The notes below the pieces were generated by a model. The model made no database searches. It saw only the letters and a list, made by a program, of their open reading frames with translations, and was not told the origin of the DNA. A stretch of 64,000 bases of DNA, taken from Fluviirhizobium alvei. Its GTDB lineage: Bacteria > Pseudomonadota > Alphaproteobacteria > Rhizobiales > Rhizobiaceae. Position numbers and translations under genes: made by a program. The first letter of the stretch is position 1. The number at the start of each line of letters is the position of its first letter. Below, in pieces: positions 26,243-34,740 of the stretch. The stretch is taken from the NCBI RefSeq assembly GCF_030551875.1, contig NZ_JAUOZU010000018.1:62001-126000 (forward strand), read 5' to 3'.

Positions 26243-27541
26243 TCAATACTCGAAGTCCGAGACGGATATGTTGGCCTTGCTCATACCTTCCAGGATAAGG
26301 ACATCGCCATTGCCGAGATCGATCTCGACATTTACTCCAACCTGGTGGATCTTCGTGGAAAAAGCAGAATAGTCGTAGATCGAGTCCATGCCCTCGACTT
26401 TGAGCTTGTCGGCGCCATCTTCGAAGCCGAGAATAGTGTCGCGGTCATAGTCTCTGGAAAAGACGAAGATGTCATCGCCCAGGTGACCATGGAGGATGTC
26501 GTCACCCTTGCGTCCATCGAGAATGTCATTTCCCTGGTAGCCCGAGAGCGTGTTCTCCTTGTTTGAGCCCACCAATCTGTTGTCCAGCGCATTTCCTGTG
26601 GCTTCCTGTGCATTGCCAAGAAGCACGAGATTTTCGACGTAGTCACCAAGTGTGTAGGAGACGCTGCTTTTGACTGTGTCCACACCTTTGAAGATTCCTT
26701 CGACGATCTGGAATCCCTGCAGGGGGCTGATCCCGGTGATGATGTAGGTGTCGCTTCCCGCGCCGCCATAGACTTTGCCATCAATCGATCCGCCACGGGT
26801 GATGAATGTGTCGTTCCCGCCTTCCAGGAGAACGTTTCCGAAAATCTTGCCGCGATTGATAACGGTGGTGGAAACATCTTCGTCTATCATGGCGCGCGGC
26901 GCGCGAATGATGCCATCATTCACCAGACGATTGCCGTCCGTGCCTCTGAAGATGATCCCGATATTGTCCGACCGAATGATCCCATCCTCGCCGTTGATCA
27001 TCGTCGCGGTTGTCTTGGCACCAGCTGCGGTATCCGTCGCTGAGCTGGAAAGTCCGGTCATGTCGACGCCGACACTATCTGCATCGATAAGCCTTTCGTT
27101 CGTTACTCTGCCAGCGGCGTTCTGGTCCTTGCAGGCAATTTCAATCCCTGTCTCTCCACGGATTGTGCCATCGTTGAAAACGTTGCCGCCATTGTTGAGG
27201 TTGACTCCCCACTCACCGGATTCGAGGTGGCCGTGGTTGACGATCGAAACGTTCTTCCCATCGCCGCCAATGGCTACTGCTGCTGCGCCGCTGACTGTGA
27301 TGTTCGATGTGGCACCAACAAAGATGCTTGTTTTGCCACCAGTGGCATTGATGCCGCACTCATCGTTGCTGCTGGTCGTTAAATCTCCGAAGATCTTGAT
27401 CCTGGTATTTGAAAAGCCGTTGGTATCGATTCCGGTTCCATCGATCTGGAAGTGAGCCTGTTGCCCCACGACCCAGAGATCTCCACCCTTGGTGATATTC
27501 CAGGTGCTGGTGCGATCCTCGTTGGTAAAGTGCCTCGCCAT
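26243..27541 (-). CDS. RTX-repeat calcium-binding protein, probably type I secreted
   Basis: The start at 27541 (MARHFTNEDRTSTWNI) follows AAGGAGAAGG; 432 residues without an N-terminal signal peptide. Residues 10-230 are a repetitive beta-solenoid-like stretch (VNLNNGGNVFNDGTIRGETG, GNRLVNDGIIRAPRAMIDED). Residues about 250-370 carry RTX nonapeptides (GGAGSDTYI, GYQGNDILDG, GRKGDDILHG, HLGDDIFVF). The C-terminus (ILEGMSKANISVSDFEY) resembles an uncleaved type I secretion signal. No secretion genes are nearby. Base composition looks less GC-rich than neighbouring genes, which hints at different ancestry. Its promoter region shares repeats with the divergent DeoR gene. Confidence 0.85.
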   Translation of the reverse strand: MARHFTNEDRTSTWNITKGGDLWVVGQQAHFQIDGTGIDTNGFSNTRIKIFGDLTTSSNDECGINATGGKTSIFVGATSNITVSGAAAVAIGGDGKNVSIVNHGHLESGEWGVNLNNGGNVFNDGTIRGETGIEIACKDQNAAGRVTNERLIDADSVGVDMTGLSSSATDTAAGAKTTATMINGEDGIIRSDNIGIIFRGTDGNRLVNDGIIRAPRAMIDEDVSTTVINRGKIFGNVLLEGGNDTFITRGGSIDGKVYGGAGSDTYIITGISPLQGFQIVEGIFKGVDTVKSSVSYTLGDYVENLVLLGNAQEATGNALDNRLVGSNKENTLSGYQGNDILDGRKGDDILHGHLGDDIFVFSRDYDRDTILGFEDGADKLKVEGMDSIYDYSAFSTKIHQVGVNVEIDLGNGDVLILEGMSKANISVSDFEY

Positions 27542-27571
27542 TGCCTTCTCCTTTCCGTCATAGACTGATTG

Positions 27572-27588
27572 CATGAAGTTGCACGAAT
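27572..27588 (-). promoter_or_regulatory. DeoR-type operator candidate upstream of the RTX gene
   Basis: CATGAAGTTGCACGAAT is the inverted copy (one mismatch in 17) of 27711-27727 in front of the divergent DeoR gene. It lies about 30 bases upstream of the RTX start codon. The repetition is seen; regulation of the RTX gene by the DeoR protein is inferred. Confidence 0.5.
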
Positions 27589-27700
27589 TTCATTGAATGG
27601 TTGCCTTGCCCATTCGGGTTCGGTAGGTTCGCCAGGCGTATCGCCGATAAATCCACCGTAACTGCCCGAATATTCCCGATACGCATGTCATCTCAGATTT

Positions 27701-27727
27701 ATTCGTGCATATTCGTGCAATTTCATG
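27701..27727 (+). promoter_or_regulatory. Tandem ATTCGTGCA repeats before the DeoR gene
   Basis: Two direct copies of ATTCGTGCA start at 27701 and 27711, exactly one helical turn apart. The second continues as an inverted partner of 27572-27588. They end about 20 bases before the DeoR start at 27747, a good place for autoregulation. Confidence 0.5.
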
Positions 27728-27746
27728 ACTTCGTCAAGGAGGGAAG

Positions 27747-28502
27747 ATGCTGACCACGGAACGCAAGGCGCTGCTGATGGACCGGTTACGGCGGGATGGC
27801 CGCATCGTGGCGAAGGCGATCGCGGAAGAATTCATGCTGTCAGAAGACACGATTCGTCGCGATCTCAGGGAGTTGGCGGCAGAAGGCCTGCTCAATCGTG
27901 TCCATGGCGGGGCGTTGCCGATTTCACCGGATCTGCCGGATTTTGCCACGCGTACTCGGATCGAGTCAGATGAAAAGCAGCGCCTGGCGTCTGCCGCGGT
28001 CACGCTGGTCTCTCCCGGGCAGATGCTGTTTCTCGATGGTGGAACAACGAATGCGGCGCTCGCGCGGATTTTGCCCCGCCATTTCGCCTTCACCGTGGTC
28101 ACGCATAGTCCAACCATCGCTGCCGAACTCGAGCAACATCCCACCGCGGAGGTCATTCTGCTGGGTGGCCGCCTTTACAAACACTCGATGGTGGCTGTGG
28201 GGGCGATGACAGCCGAGGCGATCGGTCGGCTACGGCCCGATCTCTTTTTCCTCGGGGTGACGGCCGCGCATCCGACCGAGGGTTTTTCGACCGGCGATAT
28301 CGAGGAAGCGGCGATCAAGCGTCAGATCGTGCAGCAGGCGGCATCGACCTGGATCCTGTTGACATCCAACAAGCTCGATGCCGCATCGCCGGCCAATGTG
28401 GTGGCAAGCGATCAGATCACCGGGTTGGTGGTTTCGAATACAGTCGAAGCCAGCCGGCTGGCTGGCTTCGAAGCCAAGGGCATCAGGCTTCTGCGCGCCT
28501 GA
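27747..28502 (+). CDS. DeoR-family transcriptional regulator
   Basis: The 251-residue protein starts after AAGGAGGG. The N-terminal DeoR helix-turn-helix is clear (LTTERKALLMDRLRRDGRIV, LSEDTIRRDLRELAAEGLLN, RVHGGALP). The C-terminal DeoRC sensor domain resembles phosphosugar isomerases (MLFLDGGTTNAALARIL, VVTHSPTIAAELEQHPTAEV, LFFLGVTAAHPTEGFSTGD). Such regulators normally respond to phosphorylated sugars. It is convergent with the CaiD-like gene and divergent from the RTX gene, with which it shares repeated sequence motifs. No sugar-metabolism gene is adjacent, so its effector is open. Confidence 0.9.
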   Translation: MLTTERKALLMDRLRRDGRIVAKAIAEEFMLSEDTIRRDLRELAAEGLLNRVHGGALPISPDLPDFATRTRIESDEKQRLASAAVTLVSPGQMLFLDGGTTNAALARILPRHFAFTVVTHSPTIAAELEQHPTAEVILLGGRLYKHSMVAVGAMTAEAIGRLRPDLFFLGVTAAHPTEGFSTGDIEEAAIKRQIVQQAASTWILLTSNKLDAASPANVVASDQITGLVVSNTVEASRLAGFEAKGIRLLRA

Positions 28503-28520
28503 TCACCTTTCCGCTCAAGG

Positions 28521-29306
28521 TCAGCGACCTTTCCAGACCGGGTCGCGCTTTTCGGCAAAGGCGCGCGCACCTTCGAGATTGTCTTCCGACCCGTAAAGAA
28601 CGTCGACTGTCTTCAGCTGCCGGCGAGTGATCTTGTTCATCGTGTCCTGGAACTTGTTGCCCTCGGCTTCCCGGACCACTTCCTTGATGGCGGCATAGAC
28701 GAGCGGCGGACCGCTTTCGAGCAGGCGGGCAAGCTCCCATGCGCGTTCCATCAGCTTGTCGGCGGGAAGGATTTCATTGACGAAGCCCCAGCGATGCGCC
28801 TCCTGCGCATCGAGCCAGCGGCCGGTCAGCAGCATGTCCATGGCGATATGATAGGGAATGCGCTTGGGCAGCTTGATCGAGGCGGCGTCAGCCACCGTGC
28901 CGGAGCGGATTTCGGGCAGCGCGAAGGTGGCATGGTCCGCAGCCAGGATCAGATCCGTCGACAAGGCGATCTCGAGCCCGCCGCCGCAGCAGATGCCGTT
29001 GATGGCGGCGATGATCGGCTTGTTGAGATCACGCAATTCCTGCATGCCGCCGAAACCGCCAACGCCGTAATCGCCATCGACCGCATCACCGGCTGCTGCT
29101 GCCTTCAGGTCCCAGCCGGGGCAGAAGAATTTGGGACCTGATCCGGTGATGATGGCAACGCGGAGCGTGTCGTCATCGCGGAAATCCTGAAAGATCTTTC
29201 CCATGATGCGGGAGGTGATCAGGTCGATTGCATTGGCCTTCGGCCGGTCGATCGTGACTTCGAGAATACCGCCTTCGCGGCGGGTCTTGATGGGCGTATC
29301 GGTCAT
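28521..29306 (-). CDS. caiD: Crotonobetainyl-CoA hydratase (CaiD-like)
   Basis: The 261-residue crotonase-family enzyme ends in AFAEKRDPVWKGR, which I recall as the end of E. coli CaiD, and shares FGGMQELRDLNKPIIAAING, GGGLEIALSTDLILAADHAT and FALPEIRSGTVADA. The Glu of FALPE is the expected catalytic acid/base. CaiD hydrates crotonobetainyl-CoA to carnitinyl-CoA in the cytoplasm. GAGGGAG precedes the ATG. The gene lies downstream of an acyl-CoA synthetase and acyl-CoA dehydrogenase on the same strand, consistent with turning gamma-butyrobetaine or crotonobetaine into carnitine. A generic enoyl-CoA hydratase is the alternative. Confidence 0.85.
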   Translation of the reverse strand: MTDTPIKTRREGGILEVTIDRPKANAIDLITSRIMGKIFQDFRDDDTLRVAIITGSGPKFFCPGWDLKAAAAGDAVDGDYGVGGFGGMQELRDLNKPIIAAINGICCGGGLEIALSTDLILAADHATFALPEIRSGTVADAASIKLPKRIPYHIAMDMLLTGRWLDAQEAHRWGFVNEILPADKLMERAWELARLLESGPPLVYAAIKEVVREAEGNKFQDTMNKITRRQLKTVDVLYGSEDNLEGARAFAEKRDPVWKGR

Positions 29307-29340
29307 ATCGGTTCTCCCTCTTATCCTGTTAGAGGGCTTT

Positions 29341-29541
29341 ACCCCTCACCAACTACGGCCAGGGTTCGCTACGCTTACCCGGCCTTCGTATCCTCTCCCG
29401 CAAGGGGCAAGGTAAACCCGTGGAGCCCACAGTGCCTTAAATGGGCGGTGCTTGTGGCACCCTACCTCTCCCCTTGCGGGAGAGGATAGCAAGCCCGGAT
29501 GAGACCGGAGGTCGAAGGCATGGGCGCGCTTGGTGAGGGGT
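29341..29541. repeat. Extragenic palindromic repeat, family A, copy 1
   Basis: A 201-base element bounded by the inverted ends ACCCCTCACCAA and TTGGTGAGGGGT, with an inner inverted pair (TCCTCTCCCGCAAGGGG near 29390 and CCCCTTGCGGGAGAGGA near 29470). A 200-base relative lies at 34741-34940. It fills the gap between the CaiD-like and acyl-CoA synthetase genes and resembles RIME-type mosaic repeats of rhizobia. Confidence 0.8.
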
Positions 29542-29563
29542 GACTTTCCCTCAGCAAGCCTGC

Positions 29564-31630
29564 TTATCTCCTAATCCTCACCAGCGCATCCGCCGCGACA
29601 ACACCTTGCCCCTCCGGCAGCACCATCAGCGGATTGATGTCCAGTTCCTCGATCGAGTCGGCATGGGCAATGACGAAATCGGCTGCAGCGGCAATGGCTG
29701 CGACCAGTGCTTCCATGTCGCCCTTTGCCTGGCCGCGATAGCCGGTCAGAAGCTTCGTGATCTTCAGTCCCGCAAGGGCCTCTTCGATTTGAGCCTTGGT
29801 CGCGGGCAGGGTGATAACAGCGCTGTCATCCATCAATTCGACAAGAATGCCGCCGGCGCCAACCGTCAGCACCGGACCCGCCACCGGATCGCGCAACGCA
29901 CCGATAATGAGTTCCGCCACCGGTCGGGACGCCATCTTCTCGATGAGGAATTCGTCGGCAATGTCTTGCATCGACGTATGGGCTGACCGTACGGCCTCTG
30001 CCGAGGTCAGGTTGAGACGGACGGCGCCAGCCTCGGTCTTGTGGGCGATGCCGGATCCCTTGAGCACGACGGGAAAGCCGATTTCGGCTGCCGCTTCGAC
30101 GGCTTCATCGACAGAGGCCACCAGGCGACCTTTCGGTACCGGCAATCCGTAATCCTTGAGCAGGTCCTTCGACTGGAATTCGGTGAATGTTCTGGCTTCG
30201 CCCTCTCTCACATCCGATTTCAGAAGCGGCAGGGGCTCGGGCCGCGCCCAGGCCTTGGCAATCGCATGGGCGGTCTGGGCCGCGACCAGGGCCTCATCGA
30301 TGCCCATGAAGGGCACAACGCCATTGTCCAGCAAACGGAAGGCGACGTTTTCCGGCAGGTTTTCGCCCATCGACGCAACGATACCGGCATTGGCACCGGT
30401 TGCCTTGTGGGCGGCAATGACCGCATCGACCGTGGTCATCCAGTCGGCCGGATCGCAGCGATCGGAACGGGGAAAATCGAGAATGACGAGGTTGAGGGAA
30501 TAGCCGCCCTTCATCATTTCCGAAAAGGCAATCGTCTGCTTTTCGCCATTGCCCCAGACGAAGGTGTGGTAATCGAGCGGATTGGAGAGCGTCACCATCT
30601 GCCCGAGCGTTTCGCGCAGCACCGGCAGCTGTTCCGGCTTGAGATCGCGGAAATTCACATCGAGGCCGACGGCGGAATCGGCGATCAGGGAGGCTTCGCC
30701 ACCCGAGCAACTCATCGAGGAGATTTCGTTGGTCGCGAGTGGGCCGACGAGGTGCAGCAGCTTGAGTGTCTCCAGAAGGGCCGGTAGCGAACTGACGCGA
30801 CCGATTCCGAGCCGCTCGAGCACGGCGCCGGAGACCTTGTCATTGCCGGCCAGCGAGGCGGTGTGGGAGACGGTGGCTTTCTGGGCCGCTTCCGATTTGC
30901 CCATCTTCAGGGCGACGACGGGCTTCTTGAGTTCGCGGGCCCGCTTGCCCAAGAGTTCCAGCATCTCGAGATCATCAAAACCCTCGATATGGAGACCGAC
31001 GGCGGTGACGCGTGGATCTTCAAGCGCTGCCACGGCGAGTGCAGAAAGACCCGTCTGCGCCTGGTTGCCGGCAGTCATCAGATAGGCGAGCGGCAGGCCG
31101 CGCATCTGCATGGAAATGTTGCAGGCAATGTTGGAGCTTTGCGTCAGAACCGCTACGCCCTTCTCCGTCCGCACCATGCCATGCTGGTCCGGCCATAGAA
31201 GCGCGCCATCGAGCATGTTGATGAAGCCGTAGCAGTTGGGACCAACGACAGCCATGTCGCCAGCCGCCTCGACGAGCTGCGCCTGCAGGTCATGGCCATC
31301 GGCCAGTTCCGCCACGGCTTCGGAAAAGCCCGAGGCATAACAGATGGCGCCGCCCGCACCCTTGTCGCGCAGCTGCCGCATGATGTCGATTGTCAGCATG
31401 CGATTGACGCCGACGAAGGCCGCATCGGGGGCTGCAGGCAGATCAGCGACGGATCGGTAGCATTTATAGCCATGCACCTCATCCTTGGTCGGATGCACGG
31501 GCCAGATCTCACCCTTGTAACCCATCTTCTTCGACTGCTCGACGACACGGCCGGCTTCCTTGCCGCCGAAGACGGCAATCGATTTCGGGCGGATGAGGCG
31601 GGAAAGGGAATTGGGCGAGAGCGTTTTCAT
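29564..31630 (-). CDS. NDP-forming acyl-CoA synthetase, probably for carnitine or gamma-butyrobetaine
   Basis: An AGGAG site lies 9 bases before the ATG at 31630, favouring it over the ATG at 31639; 688 residues. Residues 1-130 are a CoA-binding domain (PKSIAVFGGKEAGRVVEQSK), followed by succinyl-CoA-ligase-like domains with the phospho-His motif KATVSHTASLAG, and a C-terminal ATP-grasp domain (GFPVVLKGSGIAHKTEAGAV, VGAGGILVELMDDS). This is the acetyl-CoA synthetase (ADP-forming) superfamily, not the AMP-forming CaiC type. It lies between acyl-CoA dehydrogenase and CaiD-like genes, so it probably activates gamma-butyrobetaine, crotonobetaine or carnitine. The exact substrate is inferred. Confidence 0.85.
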   Translation of the reverse strand: MKTLSPNSLSRLIRPKSIAVFGGKEAGRVVEQSKKMGYKGEIWPVHPTKDEVHGYKCYRSVADLPAAPDAAFVGVNRMLTIDIMRQLRDKGAGGAICYASGFSEAVAELADGHDLQAQLVEAAGDMAVVGPNCYGFINMLDGALLWPDQHGMVRTEKGVAVLTQSSNIACNISMQMRGLPLAYLMTAGNQAQTGLSALAVAALEDPRVTAVGLHIEGFDDLEMLELLGKRARELKKPVVALKMGKSEAAQKATVSHTASLAGNDKVSGAVLERLGIGRVSSLPALLETLKLLHLVGPLATNEISSMSCSGGEASLIADSAVGLDVNFRDLKPEQLPVLRETLGQMVTLSNPLDYHTFVWGNGEKQTIAFSEMMKGGYSLNLVILDFPRSDRCDPADWMTTVDAVIAAHKATGANAGIVASMGENLPENVAFRLLDNGVVPFMGIDEALVAAQTAHAIAKAWARPEPLPLLKSDVREGEARTFTEFQSKDLLKDYGLPVPKGRLVASVDEAVEAAAEIGFPVVLKGSGIAHKTEAGAVRLNLTSAEAVRSAHTSMQDIADEFLIEKMASRPVAELIIGALRDPVAGPVLTVGAGGILVELMDDSAVITLPATKAQIEEALAGLKITKLLTGYRGQAKGDMEALVAAIAAAADFVIAHADSIEELDINPLMVLPEGQGVVAADALVRIRR

Positions 31631-31824
31631 CCGAGCCATCTCCTGGAGAGAAAGAAGCCAGCTTCCAGCAGGGAAAACTGGGCCTGACGTATCTTGGCAA
31701 CGTCGGGCAGGAGGCGCGACGGTGCCGGTATGTCAAATCGCCATGCGGGGAACAGGTCCTGCAGCAGCTGTGGTGCCGCAGGTCCATCAGGTTCTTCAAA
31801 CTGCCCCGCACTTTCGTCCGTCAT
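31627..31824 (-). CDS. 65-residue protein between acyl-CoA dehydrogenase and CoA synthetase genes
   Basis: The frame starts 2 bases after the acyl-CoA dehydrogenase stop with a GGAG site 7 bases before its ATG, and its stop overlaps the synthetase start at 31630 as ATGA. Such coupling on both sides supports a real gene. The product begins MTDESAGQFEEPDGPAAPQL and contains LLQDLFPAWRFDIPAPSRLL; no domain was recognised. Its place suggests an accessory peptide for one of the neighbouring CoA enzymes, or a frame kept for translational coupling. Confidence 0.55.
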   Translation of the reverse strand: MTDESAGQFEEPDGPAAPQLLQDLFPAWRFDIPAPSRLLPDVAKIRQAQFSLLEAGFFLSRRWLG

Positions 31825-31826
31825 GG

Positions 31827-32987
31827 TCAGGCTCCGAACGGACGGAGGAGATCACGGCTGATGATGTGGCGCTGGATTTCGCTGGTGCCATCCCAGATTC
31901 GTTCGACGCGGGCATCGCGCCAGAAGCGGGCGAGTGGCAGATCGTCCATCAGGCCCATGCCGCCATAGATCTGGATCGCCTGGTCGGTGACGCGGGCGAG
32001 CATTTCAGAGGCGTAGAGTTTGGCGGAGGCGATTTCGCGGTTGGACGGCTTTTTCTGATCGAGCAGCCAGGCGCCATGCAATGTCAGGAAATCGGCGGCG
32101 TCGATTTCGGTGATCATGTCGGCAAGCTTGAAGGAAACGCCCTGGTTGGCTCCGATCGGCTTGCCGAATTGCTTGCGTTCGGCGGCATAGGGCACGCAAT
32201 AATCGAACACGCGGCGGGCACGACCGACGCAATTGGCAGCCACCGTCAGGCGGGTGCCATAGAGCCAGTCATTGGCAAGGTCAAAGCCCTTGTGTACTTC
32301 GCCGAGGATCTGCGAAGAGGGCAGGCGGCATTCGTCGAAATTCAGCACGCAGTTCTTGTAACCGCGATGGGAGACCGAATTGTAGCCGTCGCGGATCTCG
32401 AAGCCCGGTGTGCCGCGATCAACGAGGAAGCAGGTGATCAGCTTCTTCGGTCCCTTCGGCGTCTGTTCTTCGCCAGTCGCGATGAAGACGATGACGAAAT
32501 CGGCAATGTTGGCGTGGCTGATGAAATGCTTGGTGCCGTTGACGATCCAATCGTCGCCATCCTTGCGGGCGAAGCATTTCATGCCGCGCACGTCAGAGCC
32601 GGCGCCCGGTTCGGTCATGGCGAGCGCATCGAACTTGTCTCCCCTGGTCGCCGGAATCAGGTACTTTTCGCGCTGTTCGTCATTGCAGCCCATCAGAATC
32701 CCAGACGGGCGGCCGAAGAAAACGGTGAGCGCCATCGAGCCACGGCCGAGTTCGCGCTCGACCAGCGTGAAGGTGAGGTGATCGAGGCCGGCGCCGCCGA
32801 CATCTTCAGGCATGTTGCAGCCGAAGAAACCGAGATCCTTCACCTTGCGGGCAATCTCCTGTCCCATTTCCGGCGGTACGAAGCCGAGCTTTTCTACTTC
32901 GTCCTCGAGCGGATAGATCTCCGTTTCCACGAAGCTCCGCACGGTGTTGACGATCATGTCCTGTTCTTCGGTCAGTCCGAAATTCAT
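31827..32987 (-). CDS. caiA: Acyl-CoA dehydrogenase (CaiA-like, probably gamma-butyrobetainyl-CoA dehydrogenase)
   Basis: The ATG at 32987 (MNFGLTEEQDMIVNTVRSFV) gives 386 residues, the usual length for the family. FAD and substrate motifs are present: AMTEPGAGSDVRGMKCFARK, a catalytic-Glu region IYGGMGLMDDLPLARFWRDA, and the C-terminal RIWDGTSEIQRHIISRDLLR. CaiA of E. coli works as crotonobetainyl-CoA reductase with an electron-transfer flavoprotein; in an aerobic soil bacterium the reverse oxidation of gamma-butyrobetainyl-CoA is more likely. The neighbouring CoA synthetase, CaiD-like hydratase and carnitine dehydrogenase support this role. Substrate specificity is inferred from context. 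Confidence 0.85.
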   Translation of the reverse strand: MNFGLTEEQDMIVNTVRSFVETEIYPLEDEVEKLGFVPPEMGQEIARKVKDLGFFGCNMPEDVGGAGLDHLTFTLVERELGRGSMALTVFFGRPSGILMGCNDEQREKYLIPATRGDKFDALAMTEPGAGSDVRGMKCFARKDGDDWIVNGTKHFISHANIADFVIVFIATGEEQTPKGPKKLITCFLVDRGTPGFEIRDGYNSVSHRGYKNCVLNFDECRLPSSQILGEVHKGFDLANDWLYGTRLTVAANCVGRARRVFDYCVPYAAERKQFGKPIGANQGVSFKLADMITEIDAADFLTLHGAWLLDQKKPSNREIASAKLYASEMLARVTDQAIQIYGGMGLMDDLPLARFWRDARVERIWDGTSEIQRHIISRDLLRPFGA

Positions 32988-33025
32988 GGTGTGGTTCTCC
33001 CAAAATCTCTGCCGATCAGGGTTGG

Positions 33026-33191
33026 AACCCCTCATCCGGCCTTCGGCCACCTTCTCCCCAAGGGGAGAAGAGGGCGGTTGCCGCGCCCTCTCGGCTTGTT
33101 CTCTATGCTCCAGACTTCCCCTGGAGGCCGAACCCGGTCTCCCTCTTCTCCCCTTGGGGAGAAGGTGGCCCGAAGGGCCGGATGAGGGGTT
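33026..33191. repeat. RIME1-like palindromic repeat, copy 1
   Basis: A 166-base element with inverted ends AACCCCTCATCCGGCC and GGCCGGATGAGGGGTT and inner palindromes CTTCTCCCCAAGGGGAGAAG and CTTCTCCCCTTGGGGAGAAG. This matches the two-palindrome design of the Rhizobium intergenic mosaic element RIME1. It lies between the carnitine dehydrogenase and acyl-CoA dehydrogenase genes. Confidence 0.85.
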
Positions 33192-33209
33192 CCCAGCGCG
33201 CGATCCAGC

Positions 33210-34700
33210 CTATTTCCGTTGACCCACAGTCCGACCGGCTGTTTCTGGAACCGGCAGGCTGGCATGGGCATCGGCGAACTGATTGAACTTCTCAAGGACT
33301 GCCGGCAGCGGCGGCACCGATTTGCCTTCCTTGGAGGAGACATGCAGCATCATATGTTCGCAGGTCGCGAGCAGTGCGTTGTCAGAGGCGCGACGCAGCC
33401 ACATGTAGGTGTGGATGCGCTTGCCGTCCGATGGCAGAACCTGGGCTTCGACAAAGAGCGCATCGCCCAGCTTGGCCTCGTCGAGCCACTGATTGTGCGC
33501 TTCGACCGTATAGTAGCTGTGACCTGCCGCGACATAATCCATGTCGACGCCGATCAGGCGCAGGAAGGCGTCGGCCGCATCGGCAAAGCACTGGTTATAG
33601 CGGAACTCGGTCATATGGCCGTTGTAATCGACCCAGGACGGATGCACTTTCGGCTCAAGCAGCTTGAGTAGGTCGGCACTGGCCTTGGCTTCCGGCTTGG
33701 GTGCGTTGGCCCAGAGCTGCGCTTCGAATTCAGAGAGCAGCTTACCCGCGCCCCAACCCTTGCCGCCATTGGACCCCTTCAGCGTCTGCATGATGCCGAC
33801 GAGGTTTTCGTCGCGGATCCGTTCCAGTTCGCGGAAACCGTAGGCGCCCGACTGCGCGTCGGACTGGCTGGCGATCTTGTCGATCAGTTCATCGGTGAGA
33901 TCGACCACATCGGTGAGCTTGGTCCAGGGCCAGGAGAGGCAGGGACCGAACTGGGCAATGAAGTGCCGCATACCGGCTTCGCCACCGGCGATGCGGTAGG
34001 TTTCGAACATGCCCATCTGCGCCCAGCGCATGCCGAACGAATAGCGGATCACGTCATCGAGTGTTTCGGTATCGCAGATGTCGTCCTTGATCAGCCACAG
34101 GCCTTCGCGCCAGACGGCTTCGAGCAGGCGGTCACCGACAAAGGCTTCGATTTCCTTCTTGAGGATGACGCCCTTCATGCCGATCGGTGCCAGTCGCGCC
34201 TTGGCGAGTTCCAGTGTTTCCGGAGCCGTCTTTTCCCCGCCGACCAGTTCGGCGAGCGGCAGCAAATAGACGGGATTATAGGGATGGGCGACGAACATCC
34301 GCTCGGGATGTTTCATGTCGCGCTGCAGTTCGGTCGGCATGATGCCGGATGTCGAGGAGCCTATCAGCGCCTTAGGGTCAGCGGCTGCGTCGATCTGGGT
34401 AATGACGTTCCGCTTGAGGTCGACGCGTTCGGGAACGCTTTCCTGGATCCAGTCGGCGCCTTCGACAGCCTCCTCGATCGTCTTGACGAAGGTCAGCTTG
34501 CCCTTCTTGGGCAGCGGCGCCATGGTGAGCAGGCCATAGGCGCGCTCGGCATTGGCCATGACTTCGCCGACGATCCGTTCGGCTTCCGGATGCGGATCGA
34601 ACATCTTGGTGTCGATTCCGGCGAGCACGAAGCGGGCCGCCCAGGCTCCGCCAATCACGCCACCGCCGATACATGCTGCTTTCTGGATTTTCGTGGTCAT
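33210..34700 (-). CDS. lcdH: L-carnitine dehydrogenase fused to betainyl-CoA thioesterase domain
   Basis: The 496-residue protein has a 3-hydroxyacyl-CoA-dehydrogenase-like N-terminal part (CIGGGVIGGAWAARFVLAGI, SSTSGIMPTELQRDMKHPER with FVAHPYNPVYLLPLAELVGG) up to about residue 320. A hotdog thioesterase domain follows at about residues 345-480 (VHPSWVDYNGHMTEFRYNQC, ATCEHMMLHVSSKEGKSV). Fused carnitine dehydrogenases of this type are known in rhizobia. The first domain oxidises carnitine to 3-dehydrocarnitine with NAD; the second is proposed to hydrolyse betainyl-CoA made by the next enzyme. The gene follows the 3-dehydrocarnitine cleavage enzyme on the same strand, which completes carnitine conversion to glycine betaine. 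Confidence 0.93.
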   Translation of the reverse strand: MTTKIQKAACIGGGVIGGAWAARFVLAGIDTKMFDPHPEAERIVGEVMANAERAYGLLTMAPLPKKGKLTFVKTIEEAVEGADWIQESVPERVDLKRNVITQIDAAADPKALIGSSTSGIMPTELQRDMKHPERMFVAHPYNPVYLLPLAELVGGEKTAPETLELAKARLAPIGMKGVILKKEIEAFVGDRLLEAVWREGLWLIKDDICDTETLDDVIRYSFGMRWAQMGMFETYRIAGGEAGMRHFIAQFGPCLSWPWTKLTDVVDLTDELIDKIASQSDAQSGAYGFRELERIRDENLVGIMQTLKGSNGGKGWGAGKLLSEFEAQLWANAPKPEAKASADLLKLLEPKVHPSWVDYNGHMTEFRYNQCFADAADAFLRLIGVDMDYVAAGHSYYTVEAHNQWLDEAKLGDALFVEAQVLPSDGKRIHTYMWLRRASDNALLATCEHMMLHVSSKEGKSVPPLPAVLEKFNQFADAHASLPVPETAGRTVGQRK

Positions 34701-34740
34701 TTTGGTTCATACCCTTCAAATTTGTCTGGAAGGGCGCTTT

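Noticed and set aside
33026-33191. CRISPR-like or integron-like repeats
   Set aside because: The repeats are pairs of inverted palindromes without regular spacers; they match RIME-type extragenic elements.
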